Of a DNA stretch of 64,000 nucleotides, positions 16,085-25,058 are shown piece after piece. The position numbers were made by a program, and so were the translations under genes. The stretch spans positions 124,001 through 188,000 of the forward strand of contig VGFK01000002.1 in the NCBI GenBank assembly GCA_016868895.1. The letters run 5' to 3'. Within the stretch, counting starts at the first letter, position 1. Each line of letters begins with the position of its first letter. A model generated the notes under the pieces. That model did not search any database. It was given only the letters and a program-made list of their open reading frames with translations, and was not told the DNA's origin. The DNA comes from Bacteroidota bacterium. GTDB lineage: Bacteria; Bacteroidota; Bacteroidia; Chitinophagales; Chitinophagaceae.

Positions 16085-17023
16085 ATGAAAAAGGAAAAAA
16101 TCTTGGTCATAGGGGCGAGTGGACAAATTGGTGTTGAGCTCACGTTGGCACTGAGAAAAATGTATGGAGGTGCTCAAGTCATTGCATCTGATCTCCGTGA
16201 GGAAAATGAATTGCTCAAAGGAACTGGTCCTTATGTTAGCCTGGATGTAATGAACAAAGAGATGTTGCACGTTCAAGTGATTCGCCAGGGCGTTACGCAG
16301 ATTTATTTGCTGGCCGCTATTTTATCTGCAACGGGAGAAAAGAATCCGCCACTTGCCTGGAACCTCAACATGCAATCCCTGCTCAATGTCTTGGATATTA
16401 CAAAGGAGGAAAAACTTTCAAAAGTATACTGGCCAAGCAGCATTGCCGTATTTGGTCCTACCTCCCCCAAACTCAATTGTCCTCAGCACACGGTCATCGA
16501 ACCCTCCACGGTCTATGGCATCAGCAAATTCGCTGGAGAATTCTGGTGCAATTACTTTCATCAACGATTTGGAGTGGATGTTCGAAGCATACGGTATCCG
16601 GGACTGATCAGTTATAAATCAGCACCGGGTGGAGGCACCACTGATTATGCGATTGAAATTTTTCATGCGGCAAAAGCAGGCAAACCGTATACCTGTTTCC
16701 TAGACGAGAACACACGGCTCCCGATGATGTACATGCCAGACGCGATTCGTGCTACCATTGAACTAATGGAAGCGCCCGCAGATAAAATTCGCGTCCGTAC
16801 TTCCTATAACCTTGCCGCAATGAGTTTTTCACCGCAAGAGATTTATCAGCAAATTCACGCTCATCTCCCCGAATTCGAGATACGGTATAGGCCCGATTAC
16901 CGCCAACACATTGCAGACAGCTGGCCCAATAGCATCGATGATGCAGCCGCTCGAGCAGATTGGGGCTGGAAACATGAGTATGATCTTCCGAAAATGACAG
17001 CAGAAATGCTTAAATACATATGA
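16085..17023 (+). CDS. SDR-type L-threonine 3-dehydrogenase
   Basis: NAD-dependent extended SDR that oxidises L-threonine to 2-amino-3-ketobutyrate. The 312-aa protein has the Rossmann motif GASGQIGVE at residues 10-18, the catalytic Tyr-x3-Lys in STVYGISKFAGE, and the family-specific RYPGLISYKSAPGGGTTDYA and RLPMMYMPDAIRATIEL. This is the epimerase-like family, not the zinc MDR enzyme of E. coli. Its TGA overlaps the next ATG (ATGA). Confidence 0.9.
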   Translation: MKKEKILVIGASGQIGVELTLALRKMYGGAQVIASDLREENELLKGTGPYVSLDVMNKEMLHVQVIRQGVTQIYLLAAILSATGEKNPPLAWNLNMQSLLNVLDITKEEKLSKVYWPSSIAVFGPTSPKLNCPQHTVIEPSTVYGISKFAGEFWCNYFHQRFGVDVRSIRYPGLISYKSAPGGGTTDYAIEIFHAAKAGKPYTCFLDENTRLPMMYMPDAIRATIELMEAPADKIRVRTSYNLAAMSFSPQEIYQQIHAHLPEFEIRYRPDYRQHIADSWPNSIDDAAARADWGWKHEYDLPKMTAEMLKYI

Positions 17024-18273
17024 ATATGAATAAGCCTTCTCTTTTCATGCGAACCATCGTCCTGTTCTGTTTGGTAGTAATGGGATGGGGGTGCAAAAAC
17101 AATGCACCACACACGAGTATGTGTGCTATCATCCAGCGAGAAGATGGCTATTCAATTGTATTCAACATGGAGGAGCAACGAACCGATACATCCCGGATCT
17201 GGGTCATACGCAATGGCGAAGAACGCATCGAGGTTTCGGATATTGAAGAACGCGGAGACTCGTTGGTGGTGCATCTGCCGTTTTTTGAGGCGGAGTTCCG
17301 ATTGAAAACTACTTCTACGGGATATACAGGAACCTGGAGCAAGGCCACTTCAAAAGGATGGCAAACCATGCCGATTGACATTGAGTACGGGGAAGGACGA
17401 TACGCACTGGCCAGTACCAAACAGCGTGTTCCAATTACAGGTGGATGGAGGGTTGAATTTTCAAAACCCGACGGAAGGAAAGGCATTGCCAAAGCTGAAT
17501 TTCAGATCAAAGGGGATACTTTGTTGGGGACTTTTCTAACGCCCACAGGTGATTATCGTTTTTTGGAAGGTACATTTAATGGGGATTCAATGTTGCTCTC
17601 TACTTTTGATGGAACACACGCATTCTTTTTTAGTGCACGGTTGAGTCAAGAGGGACAATTGGTGAATGGAATTTTCGCCAGTGGACCCACGCACGTCGAA
17701 CAATGGACAGCCGTAAGGGATGAAGCCATGCAGATTGATGAATCTACTGCTGCCATGCAGGTAAAAAATGCGGAGAGTCGACTTGATTTCGTTTTTTCTG
17801 ATCTGGATGGCAATCGCGTAGGAATAAATGATGATCGATTCAAAGGAAAAGTGGTAGTGGTTCAAATCATGGGATCGTGGTGTCCGAACTGCATGGACGA
17901 AACACAGTTCCTCAGTTCATTTTACACGGAATACGCGTCAAAAGGTGTTGAGGTAATTGGGCTGGCATATGAATACACAACCGATTCGATTCGGGCAAGA
18001 AAAAATCTGGATCGCTTCAGAAAAAAGTTTGATGTGCGCTATCCAATGCTGATCACAGGGGTTACGTCTTCGGATAGTTTGAAAACCGAAAAAACACTAC
18101 CTCAGATGACACCAATCAAAGCGTATCCTTCCATGATTTTCATCGGCAAAGACGGGATGGTCCGCAAAACACATGCAGGCTATTCTGGTCCCGCTACTGG
18201 AAAGCACCATGAAGCCTTCAAGGAAGAATTCAAATCGGTCATTGATGCGCTGGTGAATGAACCACTGAACTGA
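17020..18273 (+). CDS. TlpA-like thioredoxin-fold lipoprotein
   Basis: A 417-aa exported thiol-disulfide protein. A hydrophobic leader ends at a lipobox-like cysteine (VVMGWGC, about residue 26). Residues about 30-240 are beta-rich without a recognised family. The C-terminal thioredoxin domain has the redox motif WCPNC (GSWCPNCMDE), GVEVIGLAYEY and a late cis-Pro region (IKAYPSMIFIGKDG). It probably reduces or maintains periplasmic thiols. Translationally coupled to the threonine dehydrogenase gene by a 4-base overlap. The functional link is unclear. Confidence 0.82.
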   Translation: MNMNKPSLFMRTIVLFCLVVMGWGCKNNAPHTSMCAIIQREDGYSIVFNMEEQRTDTSRIWVIRNGEERIEVSDIEERGDSLVVHLPFFEAEFRLKTTSTGYTGTWSKATSKGWQTMPIDIEYGEGRYALASTKQRVPITGGWRVEFSKPDGRKGIAKAEFQIKGDTLLGTFLTPTGDYRFLEGTFNGDSMLLSTFDGTHAFFFSARLSQEGQLVNGIFASGPTHVEQWTAVRDEAMQIDESTAAMQVKNAESRLDFVFSDLDGNRVGINDDRFKGKVVVVQIMGSWCPNCMDETQFLSSFYTEYASKGVEVIGLAYEYTTDSIRARKNLDRFRKKFDVRYPMLITGVTSSDSLKTEKTLPQMTPIKAYPSMIFIGKDGMVRKTHAGYSGPATGKHHEAFKEEFKSVIDALVNEPLN

Positions 18274-18278
18274 ACTGT

Positions 18279-18752
18279 TTATAACGGGATCAGTCCCAGA
18301 ATTGCTGTGAGGTAATGGTTATCCGTCTCATCAAAGGTGCCTAACTCTGCGCTGTCCACGTCCAGAACACCCATGACGGTGCCTGCATGAAAGAGGGGAA
18401 CGACAATTTCGCTTTTCGAAAGGCTGCTGCAGGCGATATGACCGGGAAATTGTTCTACATCCGGTACAATGAGTGTCGTTGCTTTTTCCCACGCAGTTCC
18501 GCACACTCCTTTCCCTTTTTTTATCCGGGTGCAGGCAATAGGTCCCTGAAAAGGACCCAATACCAGTTCACCTCCTTTGACTAAATAAAACCCGACCCAC
18601 AAATGCTCAAACTGTTGATGGATGGCTGCTGTGACATTGGCAAGGTTTGCAATCAGATCGGTTTCTCCTTCAAGGAGACCCTTGATTTGCGGCAAAAGGT
18701 TATCGTATTGGGATTGTTTATCGCCGCCGACAACGATCAGGTCTTCGCTCAT
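18279..18752 (-). CDS. GAF-domain free methionine-(R)-sulfoxide reductase
   Basis: A 157-aa single GAF domain. All three cysteines typical of fRMsr are present and correctly spaced: GPIACTRI, KGKGVCGTAWE and GHIACSS. VGFYLVKGGELVLGPFQGP and GVLDVDSAE complete the fold. It reduces free Met-R-sulfoxide using thioredoxin. Last gene of the minus-strand parA-parB-DUF5683-dapB cluster, 32 bases after dapB. Confidence 0.88.
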   Translation of the reverse strand: MSEDLIVVGGDKQSQYDNLLPQIKGLLEGETDLIANLANVTAAIHQQFEHLWVGFYLVKGGELVLGPFQGPIACTRIKKGKGVCGTAWEKATTLIVPDVEQFPGHIACSSLSKSEIVVPLFHAGTVMGVLDVDSAELGTFDETDNHYLTAILGLIPL

Positions 18753-18784
18753 GGTTTTATTCTTTTTTTATCATGCATTGTACA

Positions 18785-19507
18785 TCAATTCCCAAATCCC
18801 AGCACATCTTTCATGGTAAAGATTCCTCTTTTGTTTTGTATGAATTCTGCCGCTAAAACAGCTCCCAATGCAAACCCTTGACGGTTTTTTGCATTGTGGA
18901 CAATCGTGATTTCATCTACTTCCGAGCGATACTTGACCTCATGCCAGCCGGGGTAGGGATCAATCCGATCACTATGAATGACCACGCTGTGCGCTCCAGC
19001 TGTGGCTTCATGGGTCCAAGAAGTGATCGAAGGATGGGAGGCGATCAACTGTTCAGCAAGTGTGATGGCTGTGCCGCTGGGAGCATCTTTTTTTTGGGTA
19101 TGGTGAATTTCTTTTATTTCAGGAGTGTACTGTGGATGCTGGGACATGATCCGGGTCAGGTGCTTGTTGACTTCAAAAAAAATATTTACGCCAACACTAA
19201 AGTTGCTGGCATACAAAAAGCTTCCATTCTTTTCGGAGCAGCGCGACTCAACCTGCGGCAGCGACTCCAGCCAGCCGGTTGATCCACACACCACCGGAAC
19301 TCCCCAATCGATGCACTGCAGAACATTGTGCAGGGCGGTGTGGGGACTGGTGAATTCAATAGCGACGTCAACCGATCTTAGGTGCGCTTCATTGAAATCG
19401 GATGAATTGTCAAGATCAATTTTGATCGAGACGCTATGGCCTCTCTCTACAGCAATCGCTTCAATGGCTTTTCCCATTTTTCCATATCCAATCAATGCAA
19501 TGTTCAT
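18785..19507 (-). CDS. dapB: 4-hydroxy-tetrahydrodipicolinate reductase
   Basis: NAD(P)H-dependent step of lysine/diaminopimelate synthesis. The 240-aa protein has the N-terminal dinucleotide motif IGYGKMGKAIE and the substrate motif EIHHTQKKDAPSGTA with the conserved His-His and Lys. It is slightly shorter than E. coli DapB, as usual in this phylum. It follows the DUF5683 gene by 10 bases in the par cluster. Confidence 0.95.
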   Translation of the reverse strand: MNIALIGYGKMGKAIEAIAVERGHSVSIKIDLDNSSDFNEAHLRSVDVAIEFTSPHTALHNVLQCIDWGVPVVCGSTGWLESLPQVESRCSEKNGSFLYASNFSVGVNIFFEVNKHLTRIMSQHPQYTPEIKEIHHTQKKDAPSGTAITLAEQLIASHPSITSWTHEATAGAHSVVIHSDRIDPYPGWHEVKYRSEVDEITIVHNAKNRQGFALGAVLAAEFIQNKRGIFTMKDVLGFGN

Positions 19508-19517
19508 GGTTGATCTA

Positions 19518-20147
19518 TTAATGACTTACGGAGGCTTTGTTTTTGCCGGCAAAATTAAATTGAAATGCAGCTTTGAGTCCCCACTGTCCGGTAGGAGTAG
19601 AGAAATGCGGATCCAGCTTAAGTGTTACTTCGTCGGAAATATCAAAACCGCGCAAATGACCATCCACCGTTGCGTCCACGATATTGAGTCCCCAGGCAAC
19701 CAAAATCCCCAACACTGAAAAGTCCATGCTTTTTCTGAATTCATTTCGATACAAGCGGAGCGACTCATTGGAAAGAGGGATCAATTGTGGATCGATTTTA
19801 CTGAAGTTGGCAGTATCGTTGGTCGATCGGATGGTAAACGCCTCTCGTGTTTTTGTATACCATTTGCTGTTGTACCGAAACAGGGATACGGGTATGGCAA
19901 TTACGCCGTACACAATAGGGATCTTCCAGTACTTTTTATTGTAGGCTTGTCCGAGTCCCGGTAAAATAGTTGAGTAGAGTGCTGCGGTAGAAGCCACAGA
20001 ACGCTTTTTTTTTAATGTATCTGCCACAGGCGTCGGGGCATCGGATGTTGGGGAAACAGTGGATTGTGCCGAAGCAGTGGACAGCACCATAACGACGAAG
20101 GCTATTGTGCAACATAATTTGCATGCATTCAATGTAGGTCTCATCAC
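19518..20147 (-). CDS. DUF5683-type membrane/periplasmic protein
   Basis: A 209-aa protein with an N-terminal hydrophobic signal and the family-defining segment LYSTILPGLGQAYNKKYWKIP followed by a hydrophobic stretch (VYGVIAIPVSLF). A second hydrophobic region (FSVLGILVAWGLNIVDATVDGHL) precedes the C-terminus. Function unknown. It overlaps the parB end by 4 bases and precedes dapB, an arrangement I associate with Bacteroidota par loci. Confidence 0.8.
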   Translation of the reverse strand: MMRPTLNACKLCCTIAFVVMVLSTASAQSTVSPTSDAPTPVADTLKKKRSVASTAALYSTILPGLGQAYNKKYWKIPIVYGVIAIPVSLFRYNSKWYTKTREAFTIRSTNDTANFSKIDPQLIPLSNESLRLYRNEFRKSMDFSVLGILVAWGLNIVDATVDGHLRGFDISDEVTLKLDPHFSTPTGQWGLKAAFQFNFAGKNKASVSH

Positions 20148-21061
20148 TGTATGCGAACATTCATTTTTTCAAGAAGGCCATTGAGTTCTTCGAGAGAATA
20201 ATATTCAAAGGCGATTTTTCCATGCCCGGACTTATGATGATCAAGCCGCACTTTGGTTCCAAAATGGGAGGACAGCTGCGATTCTATTCGTTTATACGGA
20301 TCGTTGGATGATGCTGAGGGTTTGCCTACGGGTTTCTTTGAGCGGTATAAGTTTTTAACCAGTTCCTCTGTTTGCCGGACAGAAAGTTTTTTCGATAGAA
20401 TGGCATGGTAGACGAACAGTTGTTTTTCAACTTCGCCCACATTGATCAAAGCACGGGCATGTCCCATCGAAAGCGAACCGTTTCTCACCGCAACGATGAT
20501 ATCGGGGGGAAGCTTCAGCATCCGGATGTAATTGGACACGGTGCTCCTGTCCATTCCCATTCGGGCTGCAACTTGATCCTGCGTCATGGCGCAATCATCC
20601 ATGAGTCGCTGATAACTCAATCCAATTTCAATGGCGTTCAGGTCTTCACGCTGAAGATTTTCAAGAAGGGCGAGTTCCAGAACCTGTTGATCGTTGGCCT
20701 CGCGGATATAGACGGGTACATCCTTCACGTTTGCCAGCTGAGCAGCCCTCCATCTCCGTTCTCCTGCAATGAGGCGGTACTTGCCGTTGGATAATTTTTT
20801 TACCGTTAACGGTTGAATGATATCGTGTTGTTGAATGGATGACGCCAGTTCTTCCAGTGCCTGTTGATTGAAATCCTGTCGGGGTTGTTTGGGGTTGGGA
20901 ATGATATCTTCAATGGCTACGCGGACGGTTGTTGCCGTTTCCGGAGCAGCGGGAGTGTTCAAGTTCCCTAGTGGTGATTTCAGCTCAGTATCAATGCTGC
21001 CCAACAGCGATCGAATACCCCTGTTGAGTGCTTCTTTTTTATTGGATGGATTGTGACTCAT
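20144..21061 (-). CDS. parB: Chromosome-partitioning protein ParB
   Basis: A 305-aa ParB CTPase that loads at parS and slides to organise the origin region. The N-terminal domain has NPKQPRQDF and the CTP-binding GERRWRAAQ motif. The central helix-turn-helix is MTQDQVAARMGMDRSTVS. A C-terminal dimerisation domain follows a variable linker. It overlaps parA by 23 bases, so the pair is translationally coupled. Confidence 0.95.
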   Translation of the reverse strand: MSHNPSNKKEALNRGIRSLLGSIDTELKSPLGNLNTPAAPETATTVRVAIEDIIPNPKQPRQDFNQQALEELASSIQQHDIIQPLTVKKLSNGKYRLIAGERRWRAAQLANVKDVPVYIREANDQQVLELALLENLQREDLNAIEIGLSYQRLMDDCAMTQDQVAARMGMDRSTVSNYIRMLKLPPDIIVAVRNGSLSMGHARALINVGEVEKQLFVYHAILSKKLSVRQTEELVKNLYRSKKPVGKPSASSNDPYKRIESQLSSHFGTKVRLDHHKSGHGKIAFEYYSLEELNGLLEKMNVRIQ

Positions 21062-21866
21062 TTTCCAGGTTTAGTGTTCGTTCTGACTCTTTGATGCTGG
21101 TCATTCCGTTTTTTTGAAGAATTTCTTTTGCCAGATTCAGGTAATTGATGGCTCCCTTGCTTTCTGCGTCGTATAAGATAGCAGGTTTGCCGACACTGGG
21201 TGCTTCACTGAGTCGGGAATTTCGGTGGATCAGGGTGTTGAATACTAAACCCTCGAAATGACGGCGAACTTCATTGACAATTTGATTGCATAACCTCAGG
21301 CGAACATCGTACATGGTCATCAGAATGCCATCGATGGTGAGTGCAGGATTCAGTCGACTCTGAACAATTTTAATGGTATTCAGCAACTTTCCCAGTCCCT
21401 CTAATGCAAAAAATTCTGCTTGCACGGGGATCACAACAGCATCGGCAGCAACCAGTGCATTGACAGTAATGAGTCCCAACGAAGGCGAGCAGTCTACAAT
21501 GATGAAATCATATTCATTTTTGATATCATCCAATATGCGCTTGATCACGTTTTCCCGGCTGGGAAAATTGATCATCTCGATTTCTGCTCCTACCAGATCA
21601 ATGTGCGAAGGGATCAGGTCGAGGTAGGGGATCTCTGTTTTTAGAACTGCATCTTTTGTCTTGGCGTCGCCTACCATGCAGTCGTATATGCTGCACTGAA
21701 TATTTTGAAGGTCAAATCCAACCCCCGAGGTGCTGTTGGCTTGGGGGTCGGCATCCACCAGAAGGGTCTTATATTCCAATACAGCCAGGCTGGCTGCCAG
21801 GTTGATGGCTGTCGTTGTTTTTCCTACTCCTCCTTTTTGATTGGCCACTCCTATGATACGAGCCAT
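21039..21866 (-). CDS. parA: Chromosome-partitioning ATPase ParA (Soj)
   Basis: A 275-aa deviant-Walker ATPase with KGGVGKTTTAINLA at residues 11-24, DADPQANSTSG and the switch motif IIVDCSPSLGL. It begins directly with the ATPase domain (MARIIGVANQ), so it is the short chromosomal Soj type without a DNA-binding N-terminal extension. First gene of the minus-strand cluster. A -7-like TAAATTTG lies 30 bases upstream. Confidence 0.96.
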   Translation of the reverse strand: MARIIGVANQKGGVGKTTTAINLAASLAVLEYKTLLVDADPQANSTSGVGFDLQNIQCSIYDCMVGDAKTKDAVLKTEIPYLDLIPSHIDLVGAEIEMINFPSRENVIKRILDDIKNEYDFIIVDCSPSLGLITVNALVAADAVVIPVQAEFFALEGLGKLLNTIKIVQSRLNPALTIDGILMTMYDVRLRLCNQIVNEVRRHFEGLVFNTLIHRNSRLSEAPSVGKPAILYDAESKGAINYLNLAKEILQKNGMTSIKESERTLNLENESQSIQ

Positions 21867-21896
21867 GCACGAAAATTTATGATTGTGTCAGGTTGA

Positions 21897-21904
21897 CAAA
21901 TTTA
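21897..21904 (-). promoter_or_regulatory. -7 element of the par cluster
   Basis: Minus-strand TAAATTTG, an exact TAnnTTTG match, 30 bases upstream of the parA ATG. No clear -33 element at 19-21 bases. Confidence 0.35.
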
Positions 21905-21964
21905 CACTTTCGGTATCATTTTGGTGTACATATTATTGCTATTATTGATGTGTTAATTATCCCC

Positions 21965-23212
21965 ATGAGAAGACTTTTTGGATCCTGGATTTTTATTGTA
22001 GTGATGCTGGCAATCGACTTCTATGTGTTTCAATCGCTGAAGATCGTGACCGCATCTTTGCCTGCACGGTCCAAGTTCTGGGTCCATGCAGCTTATTGGT
22101 CGTTTACCGTAGTGGCACTCCTCTTGTTTTTGATCATCCCCACCATTGGATTCAATGCACTACCGGTTTTTGTTAGAACCTATCTGTTTGCCATCATCAT
22201 GGGCTTCTTTATTGCCAAAATGGTGGCAGCACTCTTTTTTGCTGTGGATGACTTGAGGCGGCTTTTTCAGTGGGGGGGACAAACCACTATGGCACTGGCC
22301 AATGGAAAAGGAATTTCCGCAGGAGAATCCATTCCCCGAAGCACATTTTTGTCCTGGTTGGGTATCGGTATCGGGGCGGGTTTATTCAGCACCCTGCTCT
22401 ATGGGTTCAGCAATAAGTACAACTACCGTATTCAGCAGGTAAAACTTAGATTGAAGAGTTTACCTAATTCATTTAAGAATATGAAAATCATACATATATC
22501 CGATATACATGCAGGAAGTCTTGAGGATAAAAATGCTGTGAAAAAAGGCATTGAGAAGTTAATGGGATTGGAACCAGATTTGATTTTTTTTACCGGAGAT
22601 CTGGTCAACAATACGGCAGATGAAATGGACGGCTGGGTTGAAGTCTTTTCCCAGGTCAAAGCTCCGATGGGTGTATACAGTGTATTGGGAAACCATGATT
22701 ATGGGGATTATCACCCTTGGCCAGATGCTGCTGCAAAAAAAGCCAACTTGGACCGGCTGAAGTCCGTTCACCAGAATTTGGGGTGGAACCTGTTGCTAAA
22801 TGAGCACCGCGTGATTGAGCGCAACGGGGAATCCTTAGCGTTGATTGGCGTGGAGAACTGGGGTGCAAAAGCCAACTTTAGTCGTTATGGGGATCTAAAA
22901 AAGGCCTATTCCGGAAGCGAGCCCCATCCTTTCAAAATTTTGCTCAGCCATGATCCCAGTCACTGGGATGCACAAGTGTGTGCTGACTACGGCGACATTG
23001 ATCTGATGTTATCCGGCCATACCCACGGCATGCAGTTTGGGGTTGAAATCCCGGGGATACGCTGGAGTCCGGTGCAGTATGTGTATAAGCAATGGGCGGG
23101 ACTGTACCAAAAAGGGCGTCAGCATCTTTATATCAACCGGGGATTTGGATTTTTGGGCTATCCCGGTCGCGTTGGAATTCTACCGGAAATCACCTTCATT
23201 GAATTTTCATAG
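21965..23212 (+). CDS. Membrane-anchored metallophosphoesterase
   Basis: A 415-aa protein starting MRRLFGSWIFIV. Four or so hydrophobic helices fill residues 1 to about 150. A calcineurin-like phosphoesterase domain follows with all metal motifs: ISDIHAGS, FFTGDLVN, LGNHDYGD, LLSHDPSHW and SGHTHGMQFG. Family members cleave phosphodiesters or lipid pyrophosphates such as UDP-diacylglucosamine, but this membrane-anchored type has no assigned substrate. Divergent from the par cluster. Confidence 0.88.
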   Translation: MRRLFGSWIFIVVMLAIDFYVFQSLKIVTASLPARSKFWVHAAYWSFTVVALLLFLIIPTIGFNALPVFVRTYLFAIIMGFFIAKMVAALFFAVDDLRRLFQWGGQTTMALANGKGISAGESIPRSTFLSWLGIGIGAGLFSTLLYGFSNKYNYRIQQVKLRLKSLPNSFKNMKIIHISDIHAGSLEDKNAVKKGIEKLMGLEPDLIFFTGDLVNNTADEMDGWVEVFSQVKAPMGVYSVLGNHDYGDYHPWPDAAAKKANLDRLKSVHQNLGWNLLLNEHRVIERNGESLALIGVENWGAKANFSRYGDLKKAYSGSEPHPFKILLSHDPSHWDAQVCADYGDIDLMLSGHTHGMQFGVEIPGIRWSPVQYVYKQWAGLYQKGRQHLYINRGFGFLGYPGRVGILPEITFIEFS

Positions 23213-23241
23213 GATTTAACATTTGTTTCAACTGCCTAAAG

Positions 23242-23273
23242 TTGGCGGTTGGCCGGGCAAAGGACTAACTTTA
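23242..23273 (+). promoter_or_regulatory. Promoter of the unknown outer-membrane protein gene
   Basis: TTG (23242-23244), 21 bases and TAACTTTA (23266-23273, one base off consensus), 15 bases before the ATG at 23289. It supports that start over an upstream TTG codon. Confidence 0.4.
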
Positions 23274-23288
23274 TCACATCATTTAGCC

Positions 23289-24329
23289 ATGCAGCGGTTT
23301 AAAATATATTGTATTGGACTGTTTTCAGTCGCCTGCCTCGCATCTATTCCTTCCACCGCGCAACTGGGAAAGTTCAACGAGAATGAACTCAAAGCTGAAT
23401 TGGAATCCCTGAAAAGCGATAGCCTTGTAGCGGAACTTCGTTCATTATTCGATGAGTTGTATAAGCAGGAAAGTTTTTTTTCCGTGAACCTGGGGTACAG
23501 CAATCGTTTATTCAGTGCAAACAACATGGCCTTCAATGCTCAGCAAGTCAGCAGGGGTTCCGCTGCATTCATGCCTTCGCTTTCTTATTTCAACAAAACA
23601 GGTTTGGGGATCAGTACTACCGGATACATGAGTTCTATTAATGGTAAGTCAACCCTTTACCAGCTGGCCATATCGCCTTCATTCGATCACATAGGGAAAA
23701 AGTTCATGTACGGCGTCTCGTACAGCAATTATCAAAATCTGATGCGTAACCAAGATAAAAACGCATTCAATATGAATACCCCTTATCAGCATGAAGTATA
23801 CGGGTATGCACAGATGAGAAGTCCATGGCTGCGCCCTTTTCTTTCTATGGGATGGGCAACAGGAAAATATATTGATGTATCTACGGCAGAAATCGAAATC
23901 AGTGGGGATGATTTTAAAATCGTGGATACGTCCGAGATTCGGTTGAATGATTTTTCTACCACAGTCGGAATCTCACACACGTTTGCTTTTGATAAGGCGA
24001 TTACCAAGAAGGGGTATTTTACCTTGATGCCGCAGGTCTACCTGATAGGGGGAGTGCAGCAGTACAAGACACAGACAAAGTCAATCGGGTTTTTGGATTT
24101 CCCCCGATCAAAGCGTTCAGAGTTAGATCGTATACGAAAGCGGTACAATCTTCAACCTACAACCGTTTCAAAGTTCTCCATGCAAACGGCGGCCTTTTCG
24201 CTCAATGCCGCTTGGTACCATGCTAACGTTTCTGTTTCCGCTGGGTATTTCTTGGGATATTATTTTGAAAATATCACCACCAACAAGCTTTTGCATTTGT
24301 TCAATCTCAATCTGGGAATTACTTTTTAA
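23289..24329 (+). CDS. Exported beta-rich protein, probably outer-membrane; family not recognised
   Basis: A 346-aa protein with a signal peptide (about residues 1-24, ending PSTAQ), a short charged helical stretch (ENELKAELESLKSDSLVAELRSLFDELYKQ) and then alternating hydrophobic/polar strands with many aromatic residues (FFSVNLGYSNRLFS, YGVSYSNYQNLM). It ends in a strand with terminal Phe (LFNLNLGITF). This is the profile of a small beta-barrel. No family recognised. The next gene, 16 bases downstream, is also an outer-membrane barrel. Confidence 0.6.
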   Translation: MQRFKIYCIGLFSVACLASIPSTAQLGKFNENELKAELESLKSDSLVAELRSLFDELYKQESFFSVNLGYSNRLFSANNMAFNAQQVSRGSAAFMPSLSYFNKTGLGISTTGYMSSINGKSTLYQLAISPSFDHIGKKFMYGVSYSNYQNLMRNQDKNAFNMNTPYQHEVYGYAQMRSPWLRPFLSMGWATGKYIDVSTAEIEISGDDFKIVDTSEIRLNDFSTTVGISHTFAFDKAITKKGYFTLMPQVYLIGGVQQYKTQTKSIGFLDFPRSKRSELDRIRKRYNLQPTTVSKFSMQTAAFSLNAAWYHANVSVSAGYFLGYYFENITTNKLLHLFNLNLGITF

Positions 24330-24345
24330 TTTAAAACCGACAACC

Positions 24346-24924
24346 ATGAAACAATTACTTATTTCATTTGCCTTTTTGATGGCTTCGTTTTTTGCTACTG
24401 CACAAGGCTTCAGCATTGGACCCAAATTGGGGGCAAACATAACCGGACTGAACGGACTCCAGTTTCAAGACGGATACAATGTAGCCTATCATTTTGGAGT
24501 TTTTGCAGAGGTTAAATTAGGAGATCACATTGGTTTACAGCCTGAATTGCTCTGGAACCAAACATCGTACAAGACAACTTCCGTATTGAGCGGGTTGTAT
24601 GCATCTTTACCATCCAATGCCAACCTGAAACTCAATTACATTTCAATTCCCTTATTGCTGAACATAAAACCCACGAAACTGATCAGCCTGCAAGCAGGTC
24701 CACAATTTGGCATTCTGGCCAACGCTTCAAACTCAACTGCGCAAAATATAAAAGACGCTTTCAAAAAAGGAGATGTTTCCATGCTGCTGGGTGTTCAATT
24801 AAAATTGTTATCGTTTAGGGTTTATGGGCGTTATGGAATTGGGCTGACCAGCATCAACGATATTGTCAGTTCTGAGTCCTGGAAGTCGAGAACCCTTCAG
24901 TTAGGGGTAGGACTTGGATTTTAA
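24346..24924 (+). CDS. Porin-family outer-membrane beta-barrel protein
   Basis: A 192-aa protein. The ATG at 24346 opens a typical signal peptide ending FFATAQ; the open frame extends upstream into the previous gene but is not used. SIGPKLGANITGLNG, GVFAEVKLGDHIGLQPELLW and LISLQAGPQFGILAN match the eight-stranded outer-membrane-protein family common in Bacteroidota (PorT-like). It ends in Phe. A strong terminator follows 16 bases later, so this and the previous gene form a unit. Function unknown. Confidence 0.8.
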   Translation: MKQLLISFAFLMASFFATAQGFSIGPKLGANITGLNGLQFQDGYNVAYHFGVFAEVKLGDHIGLQPELLWNQTSYKTTSVLSGLYASLPSNANLKLNYISIPLLLNIKPTKLISLQAGPQFGILANASNSTAQNIKDAFKKGDVSMLLGVQLKLLSFRVYGRYGIGLTSINDIVSSESWKSRTLQLGVGLGF

Positions 24925-24940
24925 TTTTCTCTATAGAGCA

Positions 24941-24970
24941 TAAAAAATCCCGGTCGACCGGGATTTTTTA
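24941..24970. terminator. 30-base perfectly palindromic terminator
   Basis: TAAAAAATCCCGG, TCGA, then the exact complement: the whole 30 bases are self-complementary. The hairpin has a G/C core and A- and T-runs on both sides, so it could terminate in either direction. It ends the unit of two outer-membrane genes, 88 bases before lon. Confidence 0.85.
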
Positions 24971-25058
24971 TTGGCATCAATATTGCACTATATAGGATTC
25001 TGAGCCATATCCGCACTTTCTATTGACTGTTGCTGTCATTATGGCGTAAAAACGGAAT

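Noticed and set aside
24205-24345. In-frame extension upstream of the porin-family protein
   Set aside because: It lies within the 3' part of the previous gene, and the ATG at 24346 opens a clean signal peptide.
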